NCBI GenBank assembly: GCA_012064415.1
Contig: SSNU01000155.1
Span: forward strand, 1 to 64,000
Source of the DNA: Gyrodactylus bullatarudis
Lineage: Eukaryota; Platyhelminthes; Monogenea; Gyrodactylidea; Gyrodactylidae
DNA: 64,000 bases
Direction of reading: 5' to 3'
Of this stretch, positions 49,429-59,360 are shown one piece after another (the first letter of the stretch is position 1; every line of letters starts with the position of its first letter). Both the position numbers and the translations under genes were made by a program. The notes below the pieces were generated by a model, which was given only the letters and a program-made list of their open reading frames with translations, did not search any database and was not told the origin of the DNA.

Positions 49429-49767
49429 CCCTTCCTTAAGGTTCGCCCTATATAGGGCGATCATTCAAAGTTATTACGCAGGTCTCAACAATATCACAAA
49501 TCTATTTCATAATTCACGCTAAACAAATCCGAAAAATACCAGAAAATCTCAAACAGATATCTAAATTTGGATAAAATAACCAAGATTAGTAAAATTTGGT
49601 TTTCGTCTACTTATTAGTAGATGGGAAATATAATCGAAACTTGACTTTCTTAGAAGGGGTCATATGAATCCCTATTGAATAGAATTTCCATTAGAATCTC
49701 ATTTAGAATTGTTTTATATCAATTTTAAGTCTTTTTCTAGATTGGTTTTCTTATCGTCTCGATAGGG
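49429..49767. mobile_element. piggyBac-like MITE with TTAA target duplication
   Basis: TTAA at 49425-49428 and 49768-49771 flank a 339-bp non-coding segment that starts CCC and ends GGG. TTAA duplication with CCC...GGG termini is the piggyBac pattern; Kolobok-type elements also use TTAA. A decayed relative is at 5066-5392. It is inserted in the same old repeat as the transposon that starts 33 bp further right. Confidence 0.75.
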
Positions 49768-49799
49768 TTAATGAAAAAATGAGATTATTGTAAAAATAA

Positions 49800-50337
49800 C
49801 ACAGTCTAGCAAAAAAAAGTAGGTAACGATAAAATTTGGAGGAATGGTATAGTTTGATGTGAAAGTAAAAAATATCAACCAAAAATATTTTTCAACGTGT
49901 AGTTTTCGAGTAATTTGACATTTAGTACGAAAAAAATTGAGTCAAATTTTATCCTATAGAATTTTTATTTCTCAATCAATATTCATAAAAAACATACCAT
50001 TTTGAAGAGGAGAAAATTTGCTACAATCCCTTGCCTGACCACTTTGAGCTTCGACGTATAAATTCCAAGATATTTCCAATAACAGTGAAATTTGTTCAAA
50101 AATTGAAAAAAAATGAAAAATTTCAAAAGCTTTTTTCAGTCCTTTACCGATGGCCTAGAAAATTTTCCTTCCAATCCTAGATAGGGAGATAGTTGAAATT
50201 TATTTTGTTGCTTTTAAATTTCCAAAAAAGTTAATTATATGGCGTGTATTCGTGAAAATGTATACAATTTTACGGTTTTTCAAAATTTACAATTTCTGAT
50301 GTGAATGAACTTAGAAAAAATTTTGAGAAGAATATTT
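49800..50337. repeat. left terminal inverted repeat of the transposon
   Basis: The inner end lies inside the start of the transposase frame: the ATG at 50305 is within the repeat, so the same ATG context exists, inverted, at the other end. It presumably contains the promoter. Confidence 0.88.
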
Positions 50338-51903
50338 ACTCTAATTGTAAATTCTTCCATTGAAATATTTGTAAAATTCATTCGCATCAAATTTTTTCAT
50401 GAAATGGAACCTTTGAACGTTTCTTCCAGAAACCAGTGCTCTTTTAATAGATCTAAATTCTGCATCATCTGCGGATTATTTGGCTCAAAGAAAAATCCTC
50501 TCCTTGAATTATCTGATAAAACAATTGAAAAAGCTTTTGTTAGATATTCTATTAAACTTGAAGTTAAACCCTATACTCCTGACAAGATTTGCAAGTGTTG
50601 TCATGCAAAAGTATTTTCAAATAGAAATCTTAAAATAAAACCGAAAAATTGGAGAAACCCTATTAATCATGATGAAAACTGTTTCTTTTGTAACTCCATA
50701 AAGATTCCTTTTCAAAAACAAAAACATCATTTATACGTATCATATTCTGATAGCGAACCTATACTACCTAAGCAAGAAGATAAAGAAGAAAGTCAAAATG
50801 AATGTAATCTTAAGGATATAATTTTCAAATCGATTAAAAAGTTTAACATACCAGCAAGCAGGTCTGAAGAATTTGTTTCAGACTTCAGAACTAAAGAATC
50901 AGGAATTAAAAATTTTACACATTTAAGAAATAGAGGATTATTATTTCGATCTTTTTTCAAATACAACGAAAATAAGACAATAATATATTGTCATAACACT
51001 TTGGAATTATTAAAAAAACTTTCATACCAAATTAATCCAGTTTTATGGAGACTATTCATTGATAAATCAGTGAACAGTTTGAAATTCGTTTTATTGTCTA
51101 ATGGGAATAAACTTAAGCCGGTACCAATCGCATATTCAAGATCATGTATTGAAGATTACGAAACCATTAAAGAGATTCTGGAACTAACTAACTATAAGGA
51201 ATATTTATGGAAAATAATTTCAGATTTTAAAATGTGCAATATATTAAGTGGTTTATCCAGTTCTGGAAATTCAAAGTTTCCATGCCATAGATGTTTGTTT
51301 GATTCGAAATCAAATAATTTCAAAAATAACAAATGGCCTAAAAGGAACCAATTGATTGAGGAATATAACCAAATCAGAAGACCTTTGGTAAAAAGCCACC
51401 TTTTGTTGCCTCCTCCTTTGCACATAATGCTTGGTTTATTTCAACAAATCTCTAAAAACCTTTCAATCGACGCATTGATGTTTATAAAACGTAAATACCC
51501 AAAAGTATCAGAAGTTAAAATCAAAAATGGTATTCTAGTTGGGCCGAAAATAAGGCAATTAATTAAGGATGAAAGATTTTCAAATTTTCTGAATCCATTT
51601 GAAAAATGGGCTATTGAAAGCTTCAAGAAATTAATGGGAGGATTTTTTGGAAAGAGAAAGTCTAGAAATTATAAAAGATATATTAAAGAATTTTTATCAA
51701 TCTATGAGTACTTGGGATGCAATATGACATTAAAAACCCACTATTTGAAATGTCATTTGGACGCATTTCCTAGTGGACCCCTATCAAAAAATTCAGATGA
51801 ACAGGGCGAGCATTTTCATAAATTGATGAAGAAAATAGAAGAAAGATATTTTGGAAAGAAGGATATCAATATGCTAGCTGATTATTGCTGGCAGATTTCC
51901 TAA
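50305..51903 (+). CDS. transposase-like protein with N-terminal Cys clusters and DDE-like core
   Basis: 532 codons, intact; an alternative start at 50404 (MEPLNV...) gives 499 and lies outside the terminal repeat. The N-terminus has three Cys pairs: FCIIC (53/56), CKCC (96/99) and CFFC (126/129), the first two resembling a ZAD/THAP-type zinc module. The core has 'LWRLFIDKSVNSLKFVLL' (D253), 'IISDFKMCNIL' (D307), a CHRC pair (327/330), 'LLPPPLHIMLG' and near the end 'SDEQGEHFHK' (E499/E502), then 'LADYCW'. A protein family with these motifs is widespread in aphid, hydra and other animal genomes as unnamed repeats; this is from memory of the motif. D253, D307 and E499 or E502 are candidate catalytic residues, by inference. 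The gene almost fills the space between the repeats, so it is the element's own transposase. Confidence 0.8.
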   Translation: MNLEKILRRIFTLIVNSSIEIFVKFIRIKFFHEMEPLNVSSRNQCSFNRSKFCIICGLFGSKKNPLLELSDKTIEKAFVRYSIKLEVKPYTPDKICKCCHAKVFSNRNLKIKPKNWRNPINHDENCFFCNSIKIPFQKQKHHLYVSYSDSEPILPKQEDKEESQNECNLKDIIFKSIKKFNIPASRSEEFVSDFRTKESGIKNFTHLRNRGLLFRSFFKYNENKTIIYCHNTLELLKKLSYQINPVLWRLFIDKSVNSLKFVLLSNGNKLKPVPIAYSRSCIEDYETIKEILELTNYKEYLWKIISDFKMCNILSGLSSSGNSKFPCHRCLFDSKSNNFKNNKWPKRNQLIEEYNQIRRPLVKSHLLLPPPLHIMLGLFQQISKNLSIDALMFIKRKYPKVSEVKIKNGILVGPKIRQLIKDERFSNFLNPFEKWAIESFKKLMGGFFGKRKSRNYKRYIKEFLSIYEYLGCNMTLKTHYLKCHLDAFPSGPLSKNSDEQGEHFHKLMKKIEERYFGKKDINMLADYCWQIS

Positions 51904-52022
51904 AAGTATAATTTTTTAAAAATAAAATATTATTTTCAAAAACCTAATATTCTTTTTAAATGGAAACCTGATCAGTTTTAAAACAGAATCCTTCTAAATT
52001 TTATTTTTTGCTATGAAAGTAG

Positions 52023-52559
52023 AAATATTCTTCTCAAAATTTTTTCTAAGTTCATTCACATCAGAAATTGTAAATTTTGAAAAACCGTAAAATTGTATAC
52101 ATTTTCACGAATACACGCCATATAATTAACTTTTTTGGAAATTTAAAAGCAACAAAATAAATTTCAACTATCTCCCTATCTAGGATTGGAAGGAAAATTT
52201 TCTAGGCCATCGGTAAAGGACTGAAAAAAGCTTTTGAAATTTTTCATTTTTTTTCAATTTTTGAACAAATTTCACTGTTATTGGAAATATCTTGGAATTT
52301 ATACGTCGAAGCTCAAAGTGGTCTGGCAAGGGATTGTAGCAAATTTTCTCCTCTTCAAAATGGTAGGTTTTTTATGAATATTGATTGAGAAATAAAAATT
52401 CTATAGGATAAAATTTGACTCAATTTTTTTCGTACTAAATGTCAAATTACTCGAAAACTACAAGTTGAAAAATTTTTTTGGTTGATATTTTTTACTTTCA
52501 CATCAAACTATACTATTCCTCCAAATTTTATCGTTACCTACTTTTTTTGCTAGACTGTG
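52023..52559. repeat. right terminal inverted repeat of the transposon
   Basis: It starts about 120 bp after the transposase stop and ends GCTAGACTGTG. One base shorter than the left copy, through an A/T-run difference. Confidence 0.88.
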
Positions 52560-52661
52560 TAATGCATTGCCAAATTCATCGAGAATAGCTTTGAGTTCGT
52601 TTATTCTTTTTTTCAACCTTCGAGCTCAAAATTTTTGGCGATTTCGCAGATTGAAAAAAAT

Positions 52662-52789
52662 TCAAGATTAGTTTAATTAACATATGATAGAACTGAAGCA
52701 ATCAAAACATGCATAGCAGGAATAGAAGCGTTTCATTTTTAGTATACTTTAGACTAGATCCTGAGTTCCATTTCTATAATATTCCTATA
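52662..52789. repeat. 128-bp direct repeat, copy A
   Basis: It reads identically to 54562-54689, exactly 1900 bp downstream, starting 'tcaagattagtttaattaac' and ending 'atattcctata'. Outside these limits the two loci differ. Confidence 0.85.
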
Positions 52790-54179
52790 ATATCATACAT
52801 ATTAGACCAATCAGAATACAAGATTATCTTCAACAGAGGTTCCAAAAAGGTATATAACAAAATGCGATTCAAAAAATAATTCATAGCATCAACGAATCGG
52901 AGCTTTTACCTGTATAAAAAGCATATCACCATTTTTGGTTATTTTTCTCTAATTTTCACACATGTCAATGTAAGGAAGATCTTCTGCCCCAGTCCTAACA
53001 GCAGTCCTGAGGATGAATGAACTCTGTTCTTTTAGTGATGTAGAACACTTACTCATTACATTACATCAATGTATTACTAGGGTGTAGTGTATAGAATAAA
53101 AGCCTGGCATGGATTTATTATCATTTCAATGAAGATAAATGAAACTAAAAAAAACAAGAATAGTATAGATAAGAGTATACAAATATTGATATTACTACGA
53201 GAATATACAATACAAGAGTTTCCAAGGTCACCCTAGAGATTAAACAGAATTGTTAAATCAATACATTTCTAACCAGCACCACTGTTAGTATTTGTGTCTG
53301 ACAAGAGATGAATAAAACAAGAATGGATTTTGAACAAGATTTCTTTCACTATTTTTGACATCCTTGAGACAGAGAGTGTGTAAAATGCAACATGGAATAG
53401 GTATTTTTTGAAAAAATTAAAGTTCTTAAGAGAGCTCCAGACAAATCTGATTGGTTATATTTTTATCGAATAAATCATCTCGCTAAGCTTACTCAAAATT
53501 AGATACAATGTTCAAAGTAAACTAGGGACTATGCAAAAGAAAAGGTTTTGGGTAATTCGTTGGAAGAACATAAAGTTTAACTAGGTTATTTCCATCACCT
53601 CATTCATCTAAGCCATAGAAAATAATTGATTTGTACAATACTTTGGAAAATTATAATTAATAATCTCCTAGAATAGGCAAACATCTCAGATCTATTTTTG
53701 GATCAAAAAAGAGACCTAATTTTTAATCTTTAACTCTTTTGATAACAGAGGTCATACATCTTGAAACCTAATTTTACAATAATTTTAAAACATTCTTTTT
53801 GGATATTGTATATCAAAAACTATCCAAGTTTGCTATCATGTTATATTTTGTTAGCCAGGTACAAGAATGCTATTGATATTTGAGAAATTTCAGAAAGGAG
53901 AAGAATTCCTTAATTCAAGATCCTTTTAGATCAAAATTATTGAATTTTTCAATGTTCAGAGATTATAAAATCAATGTTCATTAGGGTAATAAAAATTCGG
54001 AGAACTTTTCCTGCTATTTGCTCGTTCGATAGAGAATTAAATTTTGAGAAAATAAATCCTAATGTATATTTTAAATTTTGTTCTGAAATACAAAGTATCA
54101 TTTGAAAATTACAATTTTTAAAAACCCGCGTCAACAAAATTTGAATGAATGTTAGTACGATAATTGTTAGAATTCATTT

Positions 54180-54330
54180 GGAACGATAATGTTGCCGAAC
54201 CTCATCAAGTATATTATTATTACTAGAGTCCAAACTCATAAGGAAGATAGGAGAACGAACGAATAATAAGTGATAAACGTTTTATTTCGCCGGGTCTCTT
54301 CAGACTTAATCCCGGGCTCTCGTTATATAC
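54180..54330 (-). repeat. hammerhead-like dispersed repeat, copy 3 (best preserved)
   Basis: On the minus strand from 54308 to 54267: TAAGT, CTGAAGA, GACCCGGC, GAAA, TAAAACGTTTA, TC, ACTTA. Stem I is 5 perfect pairs (TAAGT with ACTTA). Stem III is A-U plus four further pairs closed by an ACG loop, and the cleavage triplet would be ATC. Only stem II is poor (GACCCGGC gives G-C, an A-G clash and C-G). The downstream family sequence, on the plus strand 'cgataatgttgccgaacctc', starts at ~54184. It is probably the terminal repeat of a Penelope-like element. Confidence 0.65.
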
Positions 54331-54561
54331 TGTTACATTGCAAATTTTTCTGCTCTTCCATTGGATAAAAAAGGGAACTCAAGGAGGGGGGGAGGTGTTC
54401 ATTTTTTGATGATCCTGTTTCCAGGCTGCTTCATTTTTGTCGCTTCAGAAATCCATCCATTAGTAACTGACCGCTGTGTCTTTTTCGCTTCCGTTTAATT
54501 GATGGATTCTTTTTCACCTCGTTATTTGCACTAATTGTAGGTTGGCTCATAATATTCCGGA

Positions 54562-54689
54562 TCAAGATTAGTTTAATTAACATATGATAGAACTGAAGCA
54601 ATCAAAACATGCATAGCAGGAATAGAAGCGTTTCATTTTTAGTATACTTTAGACTAGATCCTGAGTTCCATTTCTATAATATTCCTATA
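54562..54689. repeat. 128-bp direct repeat, copy B
   Basis: Identical to copy A at 52662-52789. This copy continues further into the family also seen inverted at 46861-47110. Confidence 0.85.
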
Positions 54690-55191
54690 CAGATTGATAT
54701 ATTAGATAATCCTTCTGCATCCTTGTATTTACCGATTATTTCAGATACTTGATAAAAATTTAATTAATATCATCCTTTTGACTGGGGATTTTATTAAAGA
54801 ACTAGTTTTAGATCCTTTTCTACCAATTTGGTTCCTTAATTCATTTTTAGATAAATGACAATTTAGAAATTACATAATATCGTGAATCTCCTATGGAATT
54901 GACTCTTGCTTATCCGATTGCTAAGTTAGACTTCAATGAACACACTTTGCTAGAAGGTTTCTTTAAAATCCTGTCCTTTAAAATCCTTTAAAATCGAGTC
55001 AAAGATGTATTGCACTGCTCAATTCCATACAAAATTTACTATTTTTACAAAAAAACTCAATATTTTTCCCCGAAAAGTCAGGAAAAATATGATTTTCAAA
55101 TTCCTTGATGAAACGAGCCTATTCTAATTAAATCTATTAGTTTTATTTTAAAGAATTTGCCCTTCTGAAATTTCACTGAATAAAAATACAA

Positions 55192-55197
55192 TTTATT
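55192..55197 (-). terminator. candidate polyadenylation signal AATAAA (noggin-like gene)
   Basis: AATAAA on the minus strand, 25 nt after the stop codon at 55222-55224. This implies a very short 3' UTR. Confidence 0.45.
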
Positions 55198-55221
55198 TAC
55201 ACAAATTTCGATAGAACCTTT

Positions 55222-56037
55222 TCATAAGCAAGAACATTTACAAGAGGATAAGGTGACAATTTTCATTCTATACCATTTACATTTTTCCTCGGGCCAGTCC
55301 TCAAGGCAAAGATATCTTAGAATATATCTTTCCAATTGTCCTTCCTCTTGGCATGACATTCCAGACGGAATAGAGCAGGATTTATCCCTAGAGCAGGAGT
55401 CCATTCGAAACCAGCGAGGCCAGAATTTCGGGCCAAGGTCAATCCATTTCCTGTTAACTGGGCAACTCGTGATTTCTCTTATCAAATTGTAGAGGATTTT
55501 GTTTCTGAGGGCCTCTTGCTTTCTTCTCTTGAACCTTACTAGCTCCATGGTACTTTCCCGACGGAATCTACCCTGATATAAAGATTTCTGGGCTTTCTCA
55601 AAGATTTCTTGATGTTGCTCTCTTGCCCTCCGGTCATTTACCGATTGCTGCTTTTTCAGTGAATCAGATAGTAATAAATTGAAGGGGTCAATTTTGAAGA
55701 TTTCAGTATCCAAGCAATTTTTTCCCAAGAGCTTGAGCATTGTCTGAATGTTGAGTACACCATCCAACGGGAGATCTTTCTCTCTGGCCAATTCAGAGAA
55801 CTGATCTTCCACGAAGGAGCTAAACTTTTTCAATATTTTTTCCGGAATATCAAGGACCTTGTTCATTTCCTCATGAGAGCAGGTTTCATTGAACTTGTCA
55901 GGGTAAATATCGTTATGATGATTGAAATTCTGAAATATTGCCCAACTATTCAAAGTCGACTCATCCGACTTGAGCAAAAATTTCTCGCTCGAGAACATGG
56001 CGAGCTGAAGAAGAAAGGCAAGTCTTGTAAAATTCAT
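55222..56037 (-). CDS. noggin-like secreted BMP antagonist
   Basis: A single-exon ORF of 271 aa, longer than vertebrate noggins. It has a hydrophobic N-terminal signal sequence (residues ~1-20) and one possible N-glycosylation site (NETC). Basic residues precede the cystine-knot domain, which opens 'CPVNRKWIDLGPKFWPRWF' (compare noggin 'CPVLYAWNDLGSRFWPRY'). It continues 'SCSIPSGMSC' and ends 'CKCSCL', with nine cysteines in the domain spaced as in noggin. Noggins bind BMP ligands outside the cell and block receptor contact. The N-terminal proline-rich clip (R-P-x-P-S-D-N-L-P type) that caps BMPs in noggin is not recognisable, so this may be a noggin-like paralogue with altered binding, as described in planarians. 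An AATAAA follows closely and a TATA-like motif lies near 56120-56140. Confidence 0.88.
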   Translation of the reverse strand: MNFTRLAFLLQLAMFSSEKFLLKSDESTLNSWAIFQNFNHHNDIYPDKFNETCSHEEMNKVLDIPEKILKKFSSFVEDQFSELAREKDLPLDGVLNIQTMLKLLGKNCLDTEIFKIDPFNLLLSDSLKKQQSVNDRRAREQHQEIFEKAQKSLYQGRFRRESTMELVRFKRRKQEALRNKILYNLIREITSCPVNRKWIDLGPKFWPRWFRMDSCSRDKSCSIPSGMSCQEEGQLERYILRYLCLEDWPEEKCKWYRMKIVTLSSCKCSCL

Positions 56038-56956
56038 TTCTATAGTTTTTTTACCTGTACATGATAATGTATCCGCTGTAATTAATCAATCTGAGCTTAC
56101 ACCACTAATGAATGAATTAATTCTGTCCTATAAATATATTTATTTTTAATAGAAAATATTAAAGGATGTTTCATTAATTCAGGGGTAGTTAATGAATTCT
56201 CATTGGTCAACCAAATATCCAACCCAACCACCCCTCACAGAAAGAAGAATAAAGTCAATCTCTTTTGCAAAGGTCAAAGTTGTAAATTAATAAAAATATC
56301 CTACTATGGTATGGTTGTAAAAACCCATTACATAATCGAAGAGAGGAGTATTAGTAATATAAATACAGGTGATAATAATGTATAACACATACTCCACGTG
56401 GAAGCGGATAGCTAGAAATGTGATGACAATAATAAAATAACTGTAATTCTCAATGAAAAAAACAAGAGTTGGTTGTAAACGTTTATAATAATGTTTTTAA
56501 GCTTGCTTATATAGAAAGAACAAACAAAATTGGGATGTTTATGCAATCATAACACCTATTCCATTAACGTTCCCTTTGTAACCAAACCACCAAAGGCAGG
56601 ATATAAAAATATCTTTGGTGTTAAACATGATGAAAACGCAACTGAAAATACGAAAAATGTATCAGAATGAATGAGGGGAAGGCTCATGTTCAAATTACAC
56701 GGCTAGCAACTAGCAAGGTTCTCTCTATATGAAGATGATAACGTTACACTTTTTTGTATTAACAAGAAACCCTTTGAATCTCTCTCATCGTCGAAATGAC
56801 CATCGTGTCCTCAATCTGTATTGAGATTTAAAGTTCTTCTAGGAAACTTGATAGTAAACAGAAGAAAAAGTGGCTTACTATGGCATGCGGCAAAATTCAA
56901 TGATCAATGGCTCTCTCCCCTCTTGGTCCAGAGATTAGTGAGTAGTATTCACTTGG
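56038..56956. other. upstream region of the noggin-like gene
   Basis: It presumably contains the noggin promoter; a TATTTATAGG-type motif (minus) occurs near 56120-56140. No gene or clear repeat was recognised. Confidence 0.35.
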
Positions 56957-57683
56957 GTTAATCTCAAAAGTAGCCCCAAAGTGTGAATAATCCTTAAACT
57001 AGCCCCATTCTAGAAATTTTCAACTTTTTTGAAATATTTATATTATTTGCTTATCATCTTCATTAACAATTAAAAATAGGTTGATCATATTTCTTCATAA
57101 AAGATTTATTTTAAATTTTTCTTTGATATTCATCTTCTTTTCTCATTCTTAGACCTTATTCTTAATTTACGTGGCCGGCCTCTATTCTTATTTGCTTCAA
57201 GCTCAAACAAGCATTGCTCTTCCAGTTCGTCGAGATTGCAGAGGTTAATCGATCCAGAATATGCTCTTTATACTGAGTCCATTTTGTAAAAGGAAGGTGC
57301 TAATTCATTGGGTGAACTAGATAAATATTATGAGGCAGCAAAAAAAATGAGAACAAGGATAGCCATTAGTTTTCATAAAGTCACAGGAGCACTTGAGTGA
57401 ATTATAATCAACGATTTTTCGAATAGAAATATCCCTCACTTTTGTAACTTGATATGTACCTTCTATTGTAGCTTGATAGACTTTCAAAGTCTCGATAGAA
57501 TTTTCAACTTGCATTCAGTTGAGAATAATTTGAGACATATATTTTTAAAAAGTTGAAGTTTTCAGAATTCGATGAACTAAATTGCGATGGGGTTAATTTT
57601 TTGGGCTAAATCTGAGATAAAATTTCTAGAATGGGGCTAGTTTTAGGATTATTCCCACTTTGGGGCTAATTTAGCAGATTCAA
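56957..57683. mobile_element. Mutator-like (MULE) deletion derivative 1
   Basis: The inverted ends carry 'tagccccaaagtg', 'gaataatcc' and 'actagccccattctagaaat' at 56971-57017, with the complement at 57620-57668. Weaker similarity extends outward to about 56957 and 57683. The interior encodes the C-terminal part of a MULE transposase (see 57135-57514). No convincing target duplication was found, so the outer limits are approximate. Confidence 0.72.
57135..57514 (-). pseudogene. C-terminal remnant of a MULE transposase (SWIM finger and RGRPRK tail)
   Basis: The frame 57317-57514 encodes 'YNSLKCSCDFMKTNGYPCSHFF', a SWIM zinc finger (CxC...CxH) as found C-terminal in MULE and FHY3-type transposases. 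Further along the same strand (~57140-57230), in another frame, comes E-L-E-E-Q-C-L followed by 'NRGRPRKLRIRSK', a typical MULE tail. The order is correct for one protein, but the DDE core is absent and the frame is broken. Confidence 0.7.
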
Positions 57684-57732
57684 CTTTATAATCCCTCTCC
57701 AGAACATTTTGAATGAGATACGATAAATTTTG

Positions 57733-58278
57733 GAGTCATTTACATCTTTAACTATAGTTATTTTTATTATTATAACTATTAATAACTATATTATATTTTT
57801 GACTACACTTTTTACAGTTTTGACTAAAATTTGAAAAAATATTTCACTTTTGACTGCATTTTCTTCCATATTTTACACATTTGACTATAGTCAAATTCTT
57901 ATTAAAATATTGAGATTTTTTTCCAAATATATTTTGAGTATAGTTAATTTTTTTTACATTTTTGACTACACTTTTTCTTTAATATAGGATCAACGATTTA
58001 TTTTTGTTATTCATTTCACATCTTCATATTTTTATTTTAATCGTTTCAGCCTAGGTCGCCCTCGTTTTCGAGTTGGCGTCAGGCTGAGAATTTCACCATC
58101 ATTAATGGAATCCAAATCTGGTAGAAATATTTTCTATGAATAAATTTTTTTCAGAGTGTCAGTCTTTTATATTCTTTCTATGAGATATAAATATTTTTTT
58201 CAAATTGTAGTCAAAACTGTAAAAAGCGTAGTCAAAAGTGTAAAAAATGAAATAACTAGTAAAAAATGTAATTGACTC
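57733..58278. mobile_element. Mutator-like (MULE) deletion derivative 2 with 9-bp target duplication
   Basis: A perfect 9-bp direct repeat, taaattttg, flanks the element (57724-57732 and 58279-58287), the size expected for MULEs. Ends are inverted: GAGTCA/TTTACAT at the left, its diverged complement at the right, with 'ctttttacagttttgact' in both arms. The only coding trace is on the minus strand at ~58041-58123: a short frame ending 'TPTRKRGRPRLKR', the same kind of basic tail as in derivative 1. Confidence 0.85.
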
Positions 58279-58287
58279 TAAATTTTG

Positions 58288-59043
58288 ATTAGGGTTAAAA
58301 GTTGATATTTAGTATCACGATTAGACAAAGAAATCGAACATGCTAAATAAGATCTTGAAACTCCCTGATCATAGTGTGAAAATCGAATTTTAATACATGT
58401 TGGGTGTATGAGAACCAATGAAATTTCGATGATGAGTTCATCAGTTTTATGATGACAATCGGTTTTCTTATTCTGTTCACACTCTCCCTTTGAAATCAAT
58501 TTTAAAAATTTTAACTCAAGTTCAAAAATATCCGAGATTTTAAATACCATAATTTTCAAAAAAATAGATTTTTTCATTGGTTGAATCAGGATTCACAGAA
58601 TGAACTAAACAGGAAAGAGAATTTCTTAAATTTAAGAAAACCTGATACCTAGCAAAAATCTACCATGAATAAACATGATCCAAACAAAAATCTGGATCTC
58701 AAAGTTGAAAAAATGGGTAAACCATACCAACTCGGGAATTAAAAATGTCTCCAAATTTTTACATTTACATTTTTCGAATTTTTTTTCCACAAATCGACAA
58801 TGGTGTTCCTTTTGAAATAATGAACCATAATTCTTCAGAAAATTTTGATGCCTTGATCTTTGTAAAATTTCTAAATTCATCTATAGGTTAACTAGCCTTG
58901 AACTAATCTTAAATTTACTTTTATGAGACAAGGAAGTTTTCTATTGAATTTTATTGAAATTTTATGTACACAATTTTGATTTGTTTTTGCATTGTGAAAT
59001 AGGTAATAACAACATTGATATAGTTTAAGATAAAAATGAAAGT
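58288..59043. other. spacer between MULE relic and myosin gene
   Basis: AT-rich. Part of it (58490-58880) has faint similarity to the old interspersed repeats; no exon was seen. Confidence 0.35.
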
Positions 59044-59049
59044 TTTATT
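59044..59049 (-). terminator. candidate polyadenylation signal AATAAA (myosin VI gene)
   Basis: AATAAA on the minus strand about 310 nt after the myosin stop codon (59361-59363). No earlier exact match was seen in that 3' region. Confidence 0.4.
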
Positions 59050-59360
59050 TTGTTTCGTCCAAATTGTAATTCTCACTACTCACGGGAAGTTAAACCGAAA
59101 AGTAACTTGAGCCCCTTTTTGTACTATTCTTTTGTGCCCGGCCATGTTGAGATTTTTTCAATGAATCATTCATGGTAAAATACATTTTAAAAAAGGATAA
59201 TCTACATTTGAAGCTGGCCTCGTGGAGAAATGTATCACGCTTTAGCTTTAAATAATTAAAATTTTCATGAGATTCAAGGATTTCTAATTAAAAGGAATAG
59301 TTTTTCTTCAATAAAAGGTTCGTTGTATCAATTCACAGCCAGAGAAAATAAATGGAAAAA

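Larger units (their letters stand above)
49800..52559 (+). mobile_element. autonomous-looking DNA transposon with 538-bp terminal inverted repeats
   Basis: The 2760-bp element begins CACAGTCTAGC and ends with the exact complement. The terminal inverted repeats, 49800-50337 and 52023-52559, differ at only a few positions by eye, plus one base in an A-run. The flanks carry TAA (49797-49799, 52560-52562), read as a 3-bp target duplication. Removing the element and one TAA leaves a 33-bp junction of exactly the same length as the uninterrupted relative near 28455-28490, which supports these boundaries. Terminal CAC with a short duplication recalls the EnSpm/CACTA-Mirage-Chapaev group, but PIF-type elements also make 3-bp TWA duplications, so the superfamily is left open. 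Confidence 0.88.
52563..55191. other. repeat-filled spacer between transposon and noggin-like gene
   Basis: It begins with the right part of the interrupted old repeat (to ~52650), followed by the first of two 128-bp identical repeats, unassigned AT-rich DNA, the hammerhead-like copy at 54180-54330, the second 128-bp repeat, a Penelope-type fragment at ~54888-54960 and a palindromic-family arm at ~55030-55100. No exon was seen. Confidence 0.45.

Noticed and set aside
56957..57683. 9-bp target duplication for MULE derivative 1
   Set aside because: No 9-bp match could be found at any plausible pair of ends; only derivative 2 has one.
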